From Comamonadaceae bacterium (lineage in GTDB: Bacteria > Pseudomonadota > Gammaproteobacteria > Burkholderiales > Burkholderiaceae_C), in NCBI GenBank assembly GCA_947454585.1, contig CANGML010000062.1, positions 1-8,361 of the forward strand: a stretch of 8,361 nt of DNA, in the 5' to 3' direction. The notes under the pieces were generated by a model that had not been told where the DNA came from, ran no database searches, and worked only from the letters and a program-made list of their open reading frames with translations. The position numbers were made by a program, and so were the translations under genes. Each line of letters starts with the position of its first letter. Within the stretch, counting starts at the first letter, position 1. Shown here piece by piece: positions 1 through 7,608 of this stretch.

Positions 1-111
1 CTGCTGCATAAATTACACGACGAGCTGAAGTACGACGGTCTGGACGCCTTGATGCAAGGCATACACAAAGACTGCGACGACGCACGCGCCTGGCTCGCAG
101 CCCGAATTTGA
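1..111 (+). CDS. ribF: Bifunctional riboflavin kinase/FAD synthetase, C-terminal end (partial)
   Basis: The frame is open from base 1 and ends with TGA at 109–111, giving the last 36 residues of a protein that starts upstream of the window. The visible tail (LHKLHDELKYDGLDAL, then DDARAWLA near the end) resembles the extreme C-terminus of RibF. There a helix closes the riboflavin kinase domain after a run of the type 'F..KLRdE.kF..ldaL..qI..D...Ar'. RibF phosphorylates riboflavin to FMN and adenylates FMN to FAD in the cytoplasm. The position directly before ileS and lspA supports the call, because ribF–ileS–lspA is a well-known proteobacterial gene order. Only the tail is visible, so the identity rests on a short match plus context. 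Confidence 0.78.
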   Translation: MLHKLHDELKYDGLDALMQGIHKDCDDARAWLAARI

Positions 112-117
112 CGGGGC

Positions 118-139
118 GTGCAGCCCCCGCTTGCTGCAC
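118..139 (+). other. Small hairpin in the ribF–ileS spacer
   Basis: GTGCAG (118–123) and CTGCAC (134–139) form a perfect 6-bp stem around a 10-base C-rich loop. A T-rich but interrupted stretch (ATTTTGATTT) follows. It could be a weak intrinsic terminator or attenuator between ribF and ileS, or chance. The stem is short and the T run is broken, so strong termination is unlikely. The rest of this 64-bp spacer shows no clear promoter. Confidence 0.25.
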
Positions 140-175
140 ATGATTTTGATTTAGAGCCTCCGACCCGAGACCGCC

Positions 176-3088
176 ATGACCGACAAAGCCACCCCATCCT
201 CCAAGGACTTCCGCGCCACCCTCAACATGATGGACACCCCGTTTCCCATGCGGGGTGACTTGCCCAAACGTGAACCTGCCTGGGCCAAAGCATGGAATGA
301 ACAAGGTCTGTACAAAAAACTGCGTGTGGCCCGCCAAGGCGCACCGCTGTTTGTGTTGCACGATGGCCCGCCCTACGCCAACGGCAAGCTGCATATCGGA
401 CACGCACTGAACAAAGTGCTCAAAGACATGATCGTCAAGTCCAAGCAATTGGCGGGCTTTGACGCGCAATACATACCCGGCTGGGACTGCCACGGTTTGC
501 CGATCGAGAACGCGATTGAAAAACTGCATGGCCGCAAATTGAGCCGCGACGACATGCAGGCCAAGAGCCGCGCCTTTGCCACTGAGCAAATTGACCAGCA
601 ACGCGAAGACTTCAAACGCTTGGGCGTGTTGGGCGACTGGGAGCGCCCCTACCGCACCATGGACCCCGCCAACGAAGCAGGCCAAATCCGCGCCTTCAAA
701 CGTGTGATGGAGCGCGGCTTTGTGTACCGTGGCTTGAAGCCCGTGTACTGGTGCTTCGACTGTGGCTCGTCACTGGCTGAGTTTGAAATTGAATACGCCG
801 ACAAGAAGAGCGACACATTGGATGTGGCCTTCTTGTGTGCCCAGCCCGACAAGCTGGCTGCTGCGTTTGGTCTGCCCAAGCTCGACAAAGATGTCTTCGC
901 CGTCATCTGGACCACCACCGCGTGGACCATCCCCGCCAACCAAGCGCTCAATATGCACCCCGAGTCCACCTATGCCTTGGTGGATACCGCGCGTGGATTG
1001 TTCTTGTGCGCGGCCTCGTTGGTCGAGAAATGTTTGGCGCGCTGGAAGCTCGAAGGCAAAGTCGTGGCCACCGCCAAAGGAGACAAGCTGGGCTTGATTG
1101 AGTTCAACCACCCCCTCGCACATGTGGACGCAGGCTACCAACGCACGGCCCCCGTGTTCTTGGCCGACTACGTGGGTGAGACCGACGGCACAGGCATCGT
1201 GCACAGCGCCCCTGCCTATGGTGTGGATGACTTCAACTCCTGCATGGCCAACGGCATGAAGTACACCGACATCTTGAACCCCGTGCAAGGCAACGGCGCG
1301 TATGCCGCTGACTTCCCGCTGTTCGGTGGCCAGCACATCTGGAAGGCGGTGCCCGTCATTTTGGAAACCCTGCAAAACGCAGGCCGCTTGATGGCCACAC
1401 ACACCATCACGCACAGCTACCCCCATTGCTGGCGTCACAAAACGCCGGTGATCTACCGCGCGGCGGCGCAGTGGTTCATCCGCATGGATGGGTTTGACAG
1501 CACCACCGAAAAAACCACGGGCAAGTTCATCACCGACAAGGCTAGCCAATCGCTGCGTGAACTCGCATTGAACGCGATTGACCACACCCACTTCTACCCC
1601 GAGAACGGTCGTGCGCGTTTGCGCGACATGATTGCCAACCGCCCCGACTGGTGCATCTCACGCCAACGCAGCTGGGGGGTGCCCGTGCCCTTCTTCTTGC
1701 ACAAAGACAGCGGCGAGTTGCACCCACGCACCATGGCCATCATGGACCAAGCGGCCGACATCGTCGAACAAGGTGGCATCGAAGCTTGGAGCCGCGTGAC
1801 GGTGGAAGACATCCTCAACCAGCCCGGCGACGACGCGGCCAGCTACACCAAGAGCACCGATATTTTGGAAGTGTGGTTTGACTCAGGTTCCACTTTCCAA
1901 CACGTGCTGCGCGGCAGCCACAAAGACGCGTACAGCTTTGGCGTGAACCACCGCGCACCTTTCCACGCCTCGCCCGACAACTCGATCCCTGAAGCCGACT
2001 TGTACTTAGAAGGCCACGACCAACACCGGGGTTGGTTCCACAGCTCGCTGTTGCTGGGTTGCGCCTTGTATGGCCGCGCGCCCTACAAAGGCCTGCTGAC
2101 CCACGGCTTTGCCACCGACGGCCAAGGCCGCAAGATGAGCAAGAGCTTGGGCAACACCGTGGCACCCCAAGAGGTGAGCGACAAGATGGGCGCCGAAATC
2201 GTACGGCTGTGGGTGGCCAGCACCGACTATTCAGGCGACCTCAACATCGACGACAAAATCTTGGCCCGCGTGGTCGATGCCTATCGCCGCATCCGCAACA
2301 CGCTGCGCTTCTTGCTCGCCAACGTGAGTGACTTTGATGCCAACACAGACGCGGTGGCGTTTGACGACTTGCTGGAAATCGACAAGTACGCCTTGTCGCG
2401 TGCGGCGCAAGTGCAAGCCGAGATTCGCGCCCACTTCGATGCGTATGAGTTCCACCCCGTGGTGTCGAAGTTGCAGCTGTATTGCTCGGAAGATTTGGGC
2501 GCCTTCTATTTGGACGTGCTCAAAGACCGCCTGTACACCACGGCGCCCAAGTCGCTCGCTCGTCGCAGCGCACAAACGGCCCTGCACCACATCACCCACG
2601 CTTTTGTGCGTTGGATGGCCCCGTTCCTCAGCTTCACGGCGGAAGAAGCGTGGACCACGTTTGGCAAATCAGAGTCCATCTTCTTGGAGACCTTCACCGA
2701 GTTCGGTGCCGTCAACACAGCGTTGCTGGACAAGTGGCAGGCGGTGCAACACGTGCGCGACATCGCCAACAAAGAGATTGAGAACCAACGCACCGGCGGT
2801 GTGGTGGGTGCTTCCTTGCAAGCCGAGTTGGTCATTCACTGTGATGGCGCCACCTATGACGCGTTGGCCTCTTTGGGCGATGACGTGAAGTTTGTCTTCA
2901 TCACCTCCAAGGTCGCGCTCGTCAAAGGCGAAGGTTTGACGGTCGACGTCAAAGCCAGCGCCGCCACCAAATGCGACCGCTGCTGGCACTACAGCGACGA
3001 CGTGGGCCACAACGCTGCGCACTCCACGCTGTGCGGCCGTTGCGACAGCAACTTGCATGGCGGCGGCGAAGTGCGAAAGTTCGCCTAA
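176..3088 (+). CDS. ileS: Isoleucyl-tRNA synthetase
   Basis: This 970-residue class I aminoacyl-tRNA synthetase charges tRNA-Ile with isoleucine in the cytoplasm and removes misactivated valine. The class I signatures are intact: HIGH at residues 73–76 inside [15 protein letters not shown], and KMSKS at 653–657. The CP1 editing domain shows the Thr-rich [11 protein letters not shown] (about 245–255) and the [15 protein letters not shown] stretch (338–352). Other family landmarks are [10 protein letters not shown] (from 492) and DQHRGWF (615–621). An anticodon-binding helical domain covers roughly 690–880. The C-terminus carries four zinc-ligand cysteines, C933, C936, C953 and C956, as in bacterial IleS of the E. 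coli type. The length slightly exceeds E. coli IleS (938). ATG 176 is used because it gives a normal N-terminus ([10 protein letters not shown] at about 25–34). Its Shine-Dalgarno is weak. The protein is complete, with no missing motif. lspA follows 21 bp downstream. Confidence 0.98.
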   Translation: MTDKATPSSKDFRATLNMMDTPFPMRGDLPKREPAWAKAWNEQGLYKKLRVARQGAPLFVLHDGPPYANGKLHIGHALNKVLKDMIVKSKQLAGFDAQYIPGWDCHGLPIENAIEKLHGRKLSRDDMQAKSRAFATEQIDQQREDFKRLGVLGDWERPYRTMDPANEAGQIRAFKRVMERGFVYRGLKPVYWCFDCGSSLAEFEIEYADKKSDTLDVAFLCAQPDKLAAAFGLPKLDKDVFAVIWTTTAWTIPANQALNMHPESTYALVDTARGLFLCAASLVEKCLARWKLEGKVVATAKGDKLGLIEFNHPLAHVDAGYQRTAPVFLADYVGETDGTGIVHSAPAYGVDDFNSCMANGMKYTDILNPVQGNGAYAADFPLFGGQHIWKAVPVILETLQNAGRLMATHTITHSYPHCWRHKTPVIYRAAAQWFIRMDGFDSTTEKTTGKFITDKASQSLRELALNAIDHTHFYPENGRARLRDMIANRPDWCISRQRSWGVPVPFFLHKDSGELHPRTMAIMDQAADIVEQGGIEAWSRVTVEDILNQPGDDAASYTKSTDILEVWFDSGSTFQHVLRGSHKDAYSFGVNHRAPFHASPDNSIPEADLYLEGHDQHRGWFHSSLLLGCALYGRAPYKGLLTHGFATDGQGRKMSKSLGNTVAPQEVSDKMGAEIVRLWVASTDYSGDLNIDDKILARVVDAYRRIRNTLRFLLANVSDFDANTDAVAFDDLLEIDKYALSRAAQVQAEIRAHFDAYEFHPVVSKLQLYCSEDLGAFYLDVLKDRLYTTAPKSLARRSAQTALHHITHAFVRWMAPFLSFTAEEAWTTFGKSESIFLETFTEFGAVNTALLDKWQAVQHVRDIANKEIENQRTGGVVGASLQAELVIHCDGATYDALASLGDDVKFVFITSKVALVKGEGLTVDVKASAATKCDRCWHYSDDVGHNAAHSTLCGRCDSNLHGGGEVRKFA

Positions 3089-3109
3089 AGCCTTCAACAC
3101 AGCTCACGC

Positions 3110-3610
3110 ATGGCACGCCACACCTTCCTGCGCAACACCACCTCCTATGGGGTGTGGTTAGGGATCGCCGCCTTGATTCTGATCGCGGATCAGTTCACCA
3201 AGGTGCTCATCATCAGCACCTACCCACTGGGTCAAGGCTTTCCCGTCGCCGACTTTTTCAACATCGTGCGCGTGCACAACGAAGGCGCTGCGTTTTCCTT
3301 TCTCGCCACAGCAGGGGGCTGGCAACGCTGGTTCTTCACAGGCTTAGGGCTGGTCGCCACGGTGGTGATGGTGTGGCTGCTGAAAAAGCACCCCGGCCAA
3401 AAGCTGTTTGGGTTTGCCATCGCCTGCATTTTGGGCGGTGCCATTGGCAATGTGCTGGACCGTGTGATGTATGGCTACGTGGTGGACTTCCTTGATTTTC
3501 ATTACGCAGGCATCCACTTCCCTGCATTCAATGTGGCCGACAGTGGCATCACCGTAGGCGCTGCCTGCCTCATCTTGGATGAAGTCCTGCGCGTGCGTCG
3601 CGCCCACTGA
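3110..3610 (+). CDS. lspA: Lipoprotein signal peptidase (signal peptidase II)
   Basis: This 166-residue inner-membrane aspartyl protease (family A8) cleaves the signal peptide of prolipoproteins before the diacylglyceryl-modified cysteine. The conserved blocks appear in order: ADQFTK (26–31), [10 protein letters not shown] (55–64), [10 protein letters not shown] (109–118), VVDFLDF (124–130) and [11 protein letters not shown] (140–150). By alignment from memory with E. coli and Pseudomonas LspA, the catalytic pair is D126 and D144. Four hydrophobic segments are visible: about 15–35, 72–91, 97–116 and 143–158. Length and architecture are normal. The ATG lies 21 bp after the ileS stop. No strong Shine-Dalgarno is seen, which fits reinitiation or operon coupling. 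The position after ileS is the classic one and reinforces the call. Confidence 0.97.
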   Translation: MARHTFLRNTTSYGVWLGIAALILIADQFTKVLIISTYPLGQGFPVADFFNIVRVHNEGAAFSFLATAGGWQRWFFTGLGLVATVVMVWLLKKHPGQKLFGFAIACILGGAIGNVLDRVMYGYVVDFLDFHYAGIHFPAFNVADSGITVGAACLILDEVLRVRRAH

Positions 3611-3612
3611 AT

Positions 3613-4362
3613 ATGCACTTGCTGTCCCCTCACACCACCCCCGTCGCAGCGCTGACCCACACCGTGCAGCAAAAAGGCTATGCCGTGCTCAGCGCCAGCA
3701 GCGTGGCCGACTGGGCCGGTTGCACGCTTCAAGCGCTGCACGCACTGTCGCCCGACTGGGACGGCATGCCGCCGGACAATTACCTCAAAGATGGGGGCCG
3801 CTATCGCCGCCGCTTGCACAGCAGCTTTGTGTGTGACCAGGGCACCTTGACCCCCGTTCCGCACCGCGCCCATTGGCAGCCGCTGGACTACAACGCGCTA
3901 CACGGCGGCATGGAGCGTTGGTTCGAGCCCATGCGCAGCAACACGCTGGCCACGCCCGCTTGGACAAAACTACTCACGGCTTTGGCGCATACCGCGTCTG
4001 ACGTGCGCGGCACAGCGCAGACCAAGTGGTGCATCGAAGCCCACCAATTCCGCATTGATACCACCGACGGCATTGGCCGTCCCACGCCGGAAGGCGCGCA
4101 CCGTGATGGGGTGGATTTTGTGGCGGTCTTCATGGTCAACCGCGTTGGCATCAAAGGCGGCGAGACCCGCGTGTTTGAGGCCAATGGCCCACACGGTGAG
4201 CGCTTCACCTTGAGTGAGCCTTGGTCGCTGATGCTGCTAGATGACACCCGCATGATCCACGAGAGCACGCCCATTCAGCCCTTGGCAGAAGGTGGCCATC
4301 GCGACACGCTGGTGCTGACCTGCCGTGCGGACACATTTCAAGACGCTGATCAAGGTCTTTAA
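3613..4362 (+). CDS. Fe(II)/2-oxoglutarate-dependent dioxygenase family protein (PF10014-like)
   Basis: The 249-residue protein resembles the 2OG-Fe dioxygenase family PF10014, which contains free-amino-acid hydroxylases such as the Bacillus L-isoleucine 4-hydroxylase and BsmA-type proteins. A jelly-roll iron site can be read: H163-x-D165 in AHRDGVDFV, distal H216 in DDTRMIHESTP, and R230 in GHRDTLVLT as the probable 2-oxoglutarate carboxylate anchor. EAHQFRI (142–148) is another family-like strand. No signal peptide or membrane segment is present, so it is probably cytoplasmic. The ATG begins 2 bp after the lspA TGA without a visible Shine-Dalgarno, so translation is probably coupled to lspA. 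The gene sits where E. coli has fkpB–ispH. The substrate cannot be deduced; a free amino acid is a family-based guess. The stop codon directly abuts the palindrome at 4363. Confidence 0.85.
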   Translation: MHLLSPHTTPVAALTHTVQQKGYAVLSASSVADWAGCTLQALHALSPDWDGMPPDNYLKDGGRYRRRLHSSFVCDQGTLTPVPHRAHWQPLDYNALHGGMERWFEPMRSNTLATPAWTKLLTALAHTASDVRGTAQTKWCIEAHQFRIDTTDGIGRPTPEGAHRDGVDFVAVFMVNRVGIKGGETRVFEANGPHGERFTLSEPWSLMLLDDTRMIHESTPIQPLAEGGHRDTLVLTCRADTFQDADQGL

Positions 4363-4403
4363 ATTTGTACAATACCACTTTTAAAAAGTGGAGTTGTACA
4401 AAT
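4363..4403 (+). promoter_or_regulatory. 41-bp palindrome covering the RBS and start of the ATPase gene
   Basis: The outer arms ATTTGTACAA (4363–4372) and TTGTACAAAT (4394–4403) are perfect reverse complements. The inner arms CCACTTTT (4375–4382) and AAAAGTGG (4384–4391) are also perfect, around a single central A at 4383. Only two pairs fail: TA at 4373–4374 opposite AG at 4392–4393. Each outer arm also contains the self-complementary octamer TTGTACAA. The left arm with its mismatch reads TACAAT (4368–4373), a fair -10 hexamer without a good -35. The right arm with its mismatch reads GGAG (4390–4393), a Shine-Dalgarno 8 bases before ATG 4402. It could be an operator, possibly for the gene's own product, or an RNA hairpin hiding the ribosome site on read-through transcripts. 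There is no T run after the stem, so a terminator is unlikely. The structure is certain; the function is inferred. Confidence 0.8.
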
Positions 4404-5604
4404 GTCCATTGCTCCGTCACACATTGAACGGCATGCTCACGACACGCTCATTCGACTCAGCCGAGCATTTCCTGTCGTAGCGCTCACGGGACCTCGACAG
4501 TCTGGCAAAACGACCTTAGCCTGCAACGCGTTTGCGCAAAAACCCTATCGCACACTGGAAGACCCTGAGACACGTCGACTGGCGTTGTCTGATCCGCGTG
4601 CCTTTCTTGCCCAGTTTCCTGAAGGGGCCGTGCTCGACGAAATCCAGCGTGCACCAGAGCTGCTCTCGTACTTGCAGGGGGTGGTAGATCGCCAGCAGCG
4701 TATGGGGCTCTTCATCATCACAGGCTCTCAGCAATTCGGTTTGCTTGAAAGCATCACACAGTCATTGGCAGGGCGTGTCGGGCTGATTGAACTTTTGCCG
4801 CTGAGCTTGACTGAAATTGGGCATGCGACACACATCTCACACACCCAGCTCAATGAATTGATGTTCACTGGCGGCTACCCGGCGCTGTACAACAGCTTGC
4901 GCGTTCAAGCTTTAGCACCCCGTGATTGGTTTCGTGCTTATGTATCCACCTACATTGAGCGCGACGTGCGGCAAGTGCTGGGCGTTCGTGATTTGGCCAC
5001 CTTTGAGCGTTTTATCTTGATGTGTGCCTCCCGCAGTGGACAACTCTTAAACCTGCAATCCTTAGCCGCCGACTGCGGCATCAGTGCCAACACGGCCCGC
5101 CAGTGGCTCAGTGTGCTAGAAAGCAGCTACATCGTGCGATTGCTACAACCATGGCATGAAAACTTCGGCAAGCGTCTGGTCAAGATGCCCAAGCTGTATT
5201 TCTTAGACACGGGTTTGTTGTGCTGGCTCTTGCGCATTGACAGCCCTCAGTTGCTGGCAACACATGCCATGCGAGGCTTCATTTTTGAAACGTGGGTCAT
5301 CGCTGAAACCCTCAAACATCGTTTAAATCAGGGCTTGCCCGCAGACCTTTATTTTTGGCGCGACAACCATGGAGTCGAGGTTGATTTATTGTTTGAGCAC
5401 GCAGGCTTGTTGCATGCGGTTGAAATCAAATCCGGCATCACCTTCAGCGAAGACTGGCTCAAAGGATGCAAGCGCTTGGCCAGCTATGCCGCACACCGGT
5501 TCGGCTCGGGCACCGTCATATATGGCGGCGAGCATAGCTTTGACACCCAAGCCACGCATGTCATGTCGTGGCTTGGTATGCAGCAAAAAACCCCTACAGC
5601 GTGA
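4402..5604 (+). CDS. AAA ATPase with C-terminal DUF4143 domain
   Basis: This 400-residue protein matches the widespread AAA_14 plus DUF4143 architecture. The Walker A is GPRQSGKTT (30–38), the Walker B AVLDE has D79 and E80, the sensor-like strand is IITGSQQF (105–112), and SLAGR ends in R125. Residues about 212–250 look like a winged helix-turn-helix (LQSLAADCGISANTARQWLSVLE). The C-terminal part has a PD-(D/E)xK-like arrangement: E296, D328 in GVEVDLL, and E341-x-K343 in VEIKSG, typical of DUF4143. No transmembrane segment is seen. The family's role is not established; links to mobile DNA or toxin-like functions are speculative. The ATG has a good GGAG at 8-base spacing inside the palindrome. 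Some 60-base rows hand-count at about 45–48% GC, against about 63% in a sampled ileS row, so horizontal acquisition is plausible. The end overlaps the convergent quinone oxidoreductase gene by 11 bp. Confidence 0.93.
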   Translation: MSIAPSHIERHAHDTLIRLSRAFPVVALTGPRQSGKTTLACNAFAQKPYRTLEDPETRRLALSDPRAFLAQFPEGAVLDEIQRAPELLSYLQGVVDRQQRMGLFIITGSQQFGLLESITQSLAGRVGLIELLPLSLTEIGHATHISHTQLNELMFTGGYPALYNSLRVQALAPRDWFRAYVSTYIERDVRQVLGVRDLATFERFILMCASRSGQLLNLQSLAADCGISANTARQWLSVLESSYIVRLLQPWHENFGKRLVKMPKLYFLDTGLLCWLLRIDSPQLLATHAMRGFIFETWVIAETLKHRLNQGLPADLYFWRDNHGVEVDLLFEHAGLLHAVEIKSGITFSEDWLKGCKRLASYAAHRFGSGTVIYGGEHSFDTQATHVMSWLGMQQKTPTA

Positions 5605-6577
5605 TGATGGTGCAGCCCGTGGTCTTGCGGGCTTCCAAATCGCGATGCGCTTGGGCGATATCGGCCAAGGCATAGGTTTGGTCGATGTGGATCTTGACCT
5701 TGCCGCTGGTCACCGCCGCAAACAAATCGTCGGCCATCTCTTGTGTGGTTTCACGCGTGACGATGTGGCTGAACAGCGTTTGACGTGTGAGGTAGATCGA
5801 GCCCTTGGGTCCCAAGATGCCAGGGGCGATCGGTGCGGGCGCGCCGGAGGCATTGCCAAAACTCGCCATCAAGCCGAAGGGCGACAAACAATCCAAGGAC
5901 TTGTCCCAGGTGTCTTTGCCCACCGAGTCGTACACCACTTTCACGCCTTTGCCGCCTGTGATTTCTTTCACACGCACCAAGAAATCTTCCGTGTTGTAGT
6001 TGATGACATGGGCGGCGCCATTGGCTTTGGCCAAGGCGCACTTGGCATCGCTGCCCGCTGTACCAATCAGTTGATAGCCCAAGGCCTTGGCCCATTGGCA
6101 AGCAATCAAACCGACACCGCCAGCAGCGGCGTGGAACAAGATGAAGTCACCGGCATGCAAACCACCTTGAGGCAAGGTGCGCTTCAACAAGTACTGCGCC
6201 GTCAAGCCTTTGAGCATCATGGCAGCGCCCGTTTCAAACGAAATCGCATCGGGCAATTGGCACACGCACTTGGCGGGCATGACGCGCGCTTCAGAGTAGC
6301 TGCCGGGTGGGTTGCTGGCGTAGGCAGCGCGGTCACCGACTTTCAGATGGGTGACCCCTTCGCCCACGGCTTCGACGATGCCCGACGCTTCCATGCCCAT
6401 GTGCAAGGGCATCGGCAAGGGGTACAAGCCCATGCGTTGGTACACGTCGATGAAGTTCAAGCCAATCGCTTTGTGACGAATGCGAATCTCGCCTGGGCCA
6501 GGCTGACCCACGGTCACGTCAACGAGCTTGAGCTCTTCGGGGCCGCCGTTTTTTTCGATGATGACTGCTTGGGTCAT
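5594..6577 (-). CDS. qorA: NADPH:quinone oxidoreductase, QorA-like (MDR family)
   Basis: This 327-residue zinc-independent medium-chain dehydrogenase/reductase has the same length as E. coli QorA. Long stretches match it as I recall that sequence: KAIGLNFIDVY (36–46), LKGLTAQYLL (122–131), FHAAAGGVGLIACQWAKALG (148–167), VVYDSVGKDTW and GLMASFGNASGA. The nucleotide-binding loop is AAAGGVG (150–156). The catalytic zinc cysteine/histidine set of alcohol dehydrogenases is absent, as expected for this class. The enzyme is cytoplasmic and reduces quinones with NADPH by single-electron transfer. The start is CAT 6575–6577 read on the − strand, with GGAG (plus-strand CTCC, 6586–6589) 8 bases upstream. 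The stop TAG (5594–5596) lies inside the 3' end of the ATPase gene. The physiological substrate in this organism is not known. Confidence 0.95.
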   Translation of the reverse strand: MTQAVIIEKNGGPEELKLVDVTVGQPGPGEIRIRHKAIGLNFIDVYQRMGLYPLPMPLHMGMEASGIVEAVGEGVTHLKVGDRAAYASNPPGSYSEARVMPAKCVCQLPDAISFETGAAMMLKGLTAQYLLKRTLPQGGLHAGDFILFHAAAGGVGLIACQWAKALGYQLIGTAGSDAKCALAKANGAAHVINYNTEDFLVRVKEITGGKGVKVVYDSVGKDTWDKSLDCLSPFGLMASFGNASGAPAPIAPGILGPKGSIYLTRQTLFSHIVTRETTQEMADDLFAAVTSGKVKIHIDQTYALADIAQAHRDLEARKTTGCTIITL

Positions 6578-6685
6578 GGGTATTGCTCCAAATAGGGATG
6601 AATTTTTAAGAGGCTGAATGCTGCCATGAAATCAGTCGCGCTTGTGTCGCCTGGGTTATTCGGCCTCGGGTAGAGTCCACCCCTT
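6578..6685. promoter_or_regulatory. Divergent intergenic region between qorA and the DMT transporter gene
   Basis: These 108 bp separate two divergent starts, so promoters for both should lie here. On the − side a clear Shine-Dalgarno for qorA occupies 6586–6589, and the A/T-rich AATTTTTAAG (6611–6620) is the most likely melting region. On the + side TAGAGT at 6671–6676 could serve as a -10 element only 9 bases before the transporter ATG, which would give an almost leaderless mRNA. No good -35 hexamer is present for either. The region's role is inferred from gene orientation; exact promoter elements are uncertain. Confidence 0.45.
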
Positions 6686-7606
6686 ATGTCATTCGTACCC
6701 CATGCCCTCACGCCGCGCACGGCGGCACTTTTATTGATCCCGCCATTGTTATGGGCGGGGAACACCATCGTGGGGCGACTGGTGCATGAGCTCATCCCGC
6801 CCATCACCCTCAATTTTTTTCGTTGGATCTTGGCCTTTGTTTTGCTGCTGCCCATCGCTCACCACGTCTTGCATCGCAACAGCCCGCTTTGGTCCAACTG
6901 GAAGCGCTATGGCTTGCTAGGCCTATTGGGGGTGGGTTGCTACAACAGCTTGCAATACCTGGCCCTGCAAACCTCCAGCCCCATCAACGTGACCTTGGTG
7001 GCGTCGAGCACGCCGGTGTTCATGCTGGGGATGGGTGCCCTCTTTTTCAAACAGGTGGTGCGCAAGCGACAAATCTTTGGCGCCCTGATGTCCATCGTCG
7101 GGGTGTTGCTGGTGCTGTGCCGCGGTGACTGGCATGCCCTCGCGAATGTGCATTGGGTGCTAGGCGATGTGTTTGTGCTGATCGCCACCGCCTGCTGGGC
7201 TTGGTACAGCTGGCTGCTCTCACAGACCCAATCGCCTGCGTTGGTGCGGGGTAACTGGGCCTATTTTTTGATAGCGCAAATTGCGTTTGGGTTGGTGTGG
7301 TCTGGTGCGTTCACGGCGGCTGAATGGTCGGGCCTGACCGGACTTGTGGATGCCCACGTCAGTTGGGGTTGGCCCCTGGTCGCCGCCTTGGTGTATGTGG
7401 CGGTGGGCCCGGCCCTGCTGGCTTACCGGTGCTGGGGCTTGGGCGTGCAACGCGTTGGCCCCAACATCGCCGGTTTCTTTGCCAACCTCACCCCCATCTT
7501 TGCCGCCACGATGTCAGCACTCGCCTTGGGCGAGTTGCCGCAGATGTATCACGTCGCGGCGTTTGTGATGATCATCGGCGGCATCGTGGTGTCGTCGCGC
7601 AAATAA
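6686..7606 (+). CDS. EamA/DMT-superfamily transporter
   Basis: This 306-residue inner-membrane protein consists of two EamA-like halves (about 12–146 and 158–303) of five helices each. Hydrophobic segments lie at about 12–30, 38–58, 74–93, 99–121, 129–146, 158–178, 191–211, 229–248, 259–282 and 287–303. Family-like features include LLWAGNTIVGR near the first helix, SSTPVFMLGMGALFF before the first domain's last helix, and the repeat counterpart NLTPIFAATMSALALGE (267–283). The C-terminus is short and basic. DMT proteins of this type export metabolites or amino acids, but the substrate cannot be read from sequence. The start ATG gives an N-terminus running directly into helix 1; its Shine-Dalgarno is poor. 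The TAA is followed after only 2 bp by the stop of the convergent SDR gene, so the two transcripts must overlap unless termination occurs inside the genes. Confidence 0.93.
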   Translation: MSFVPHALTPRTAALLLIPPLLWAGNTIVGRLVHELIPPITLNFFRWILAFVLLLPIAHHVLHRNSPLWSNWKRYGLLGLLGVGCYNSLQYLALQTSSPINVTLVASSTPVFMLGMGALFFKQVVRKRQIFGALMSIVGVLLVLCRGDWHALANVHWVLGDVFVLIATACWAWYSWLLSQTQSPALVRGNWAYFLIAQIAFGLVWSGAFTAAEWSGLTGLVDAHVSWGWPLVAALVYVAVGPALLAYRCWGLGVQRVGPNIAGFFANLTPIFAATMSALALGELPQMYHVAAFVMIIGGIVVSSRK

Positions 7607-7608
7607 GC

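Noticed and set aside
112..175. T-box or other riboswitch leader for ileS
   Set aside because: The spacer is only 64 bp and holds just a 6-bp hairpin, far too little for a T-box. T-box control of ileS is also not typical of beta-proteobacteria.
770..1591. 273-codon − strand open frame inside ileS
   Set aside because: It lies fully within the conserved ileS editing domain, and its translation shows no known motif. It is a shadow of ileS codon bias.
4363..4403. Palindrome as an intrinsic terminator for the lspA–dioxygenase operon
   Set aside because: The base of the stem is A/T-rich and no T run follows on the + strand; the right arm runs straight into the ATG of the next gene. A regulatory role fits better.
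4884..4896. Small palindrome GCTGT-ACA-ACAGC inside the ATPase gene
   Set aside because: It is a 5-bp-arm repeat within coding sequence, encoding part of the conserved domain. Arms this short are expected by chance.
5369..6595. 408-codon + strand open frame covering qorA and the end of the ATPase gene
   Set aside because: It is antisense to the well-recognised qorA and out of frame with the ATPase gene. Its translation is a low-complexity mix with no recognisable domain, and there is no ribosome site at its start. Long antisense frames are common in GC-rich coding DNA.
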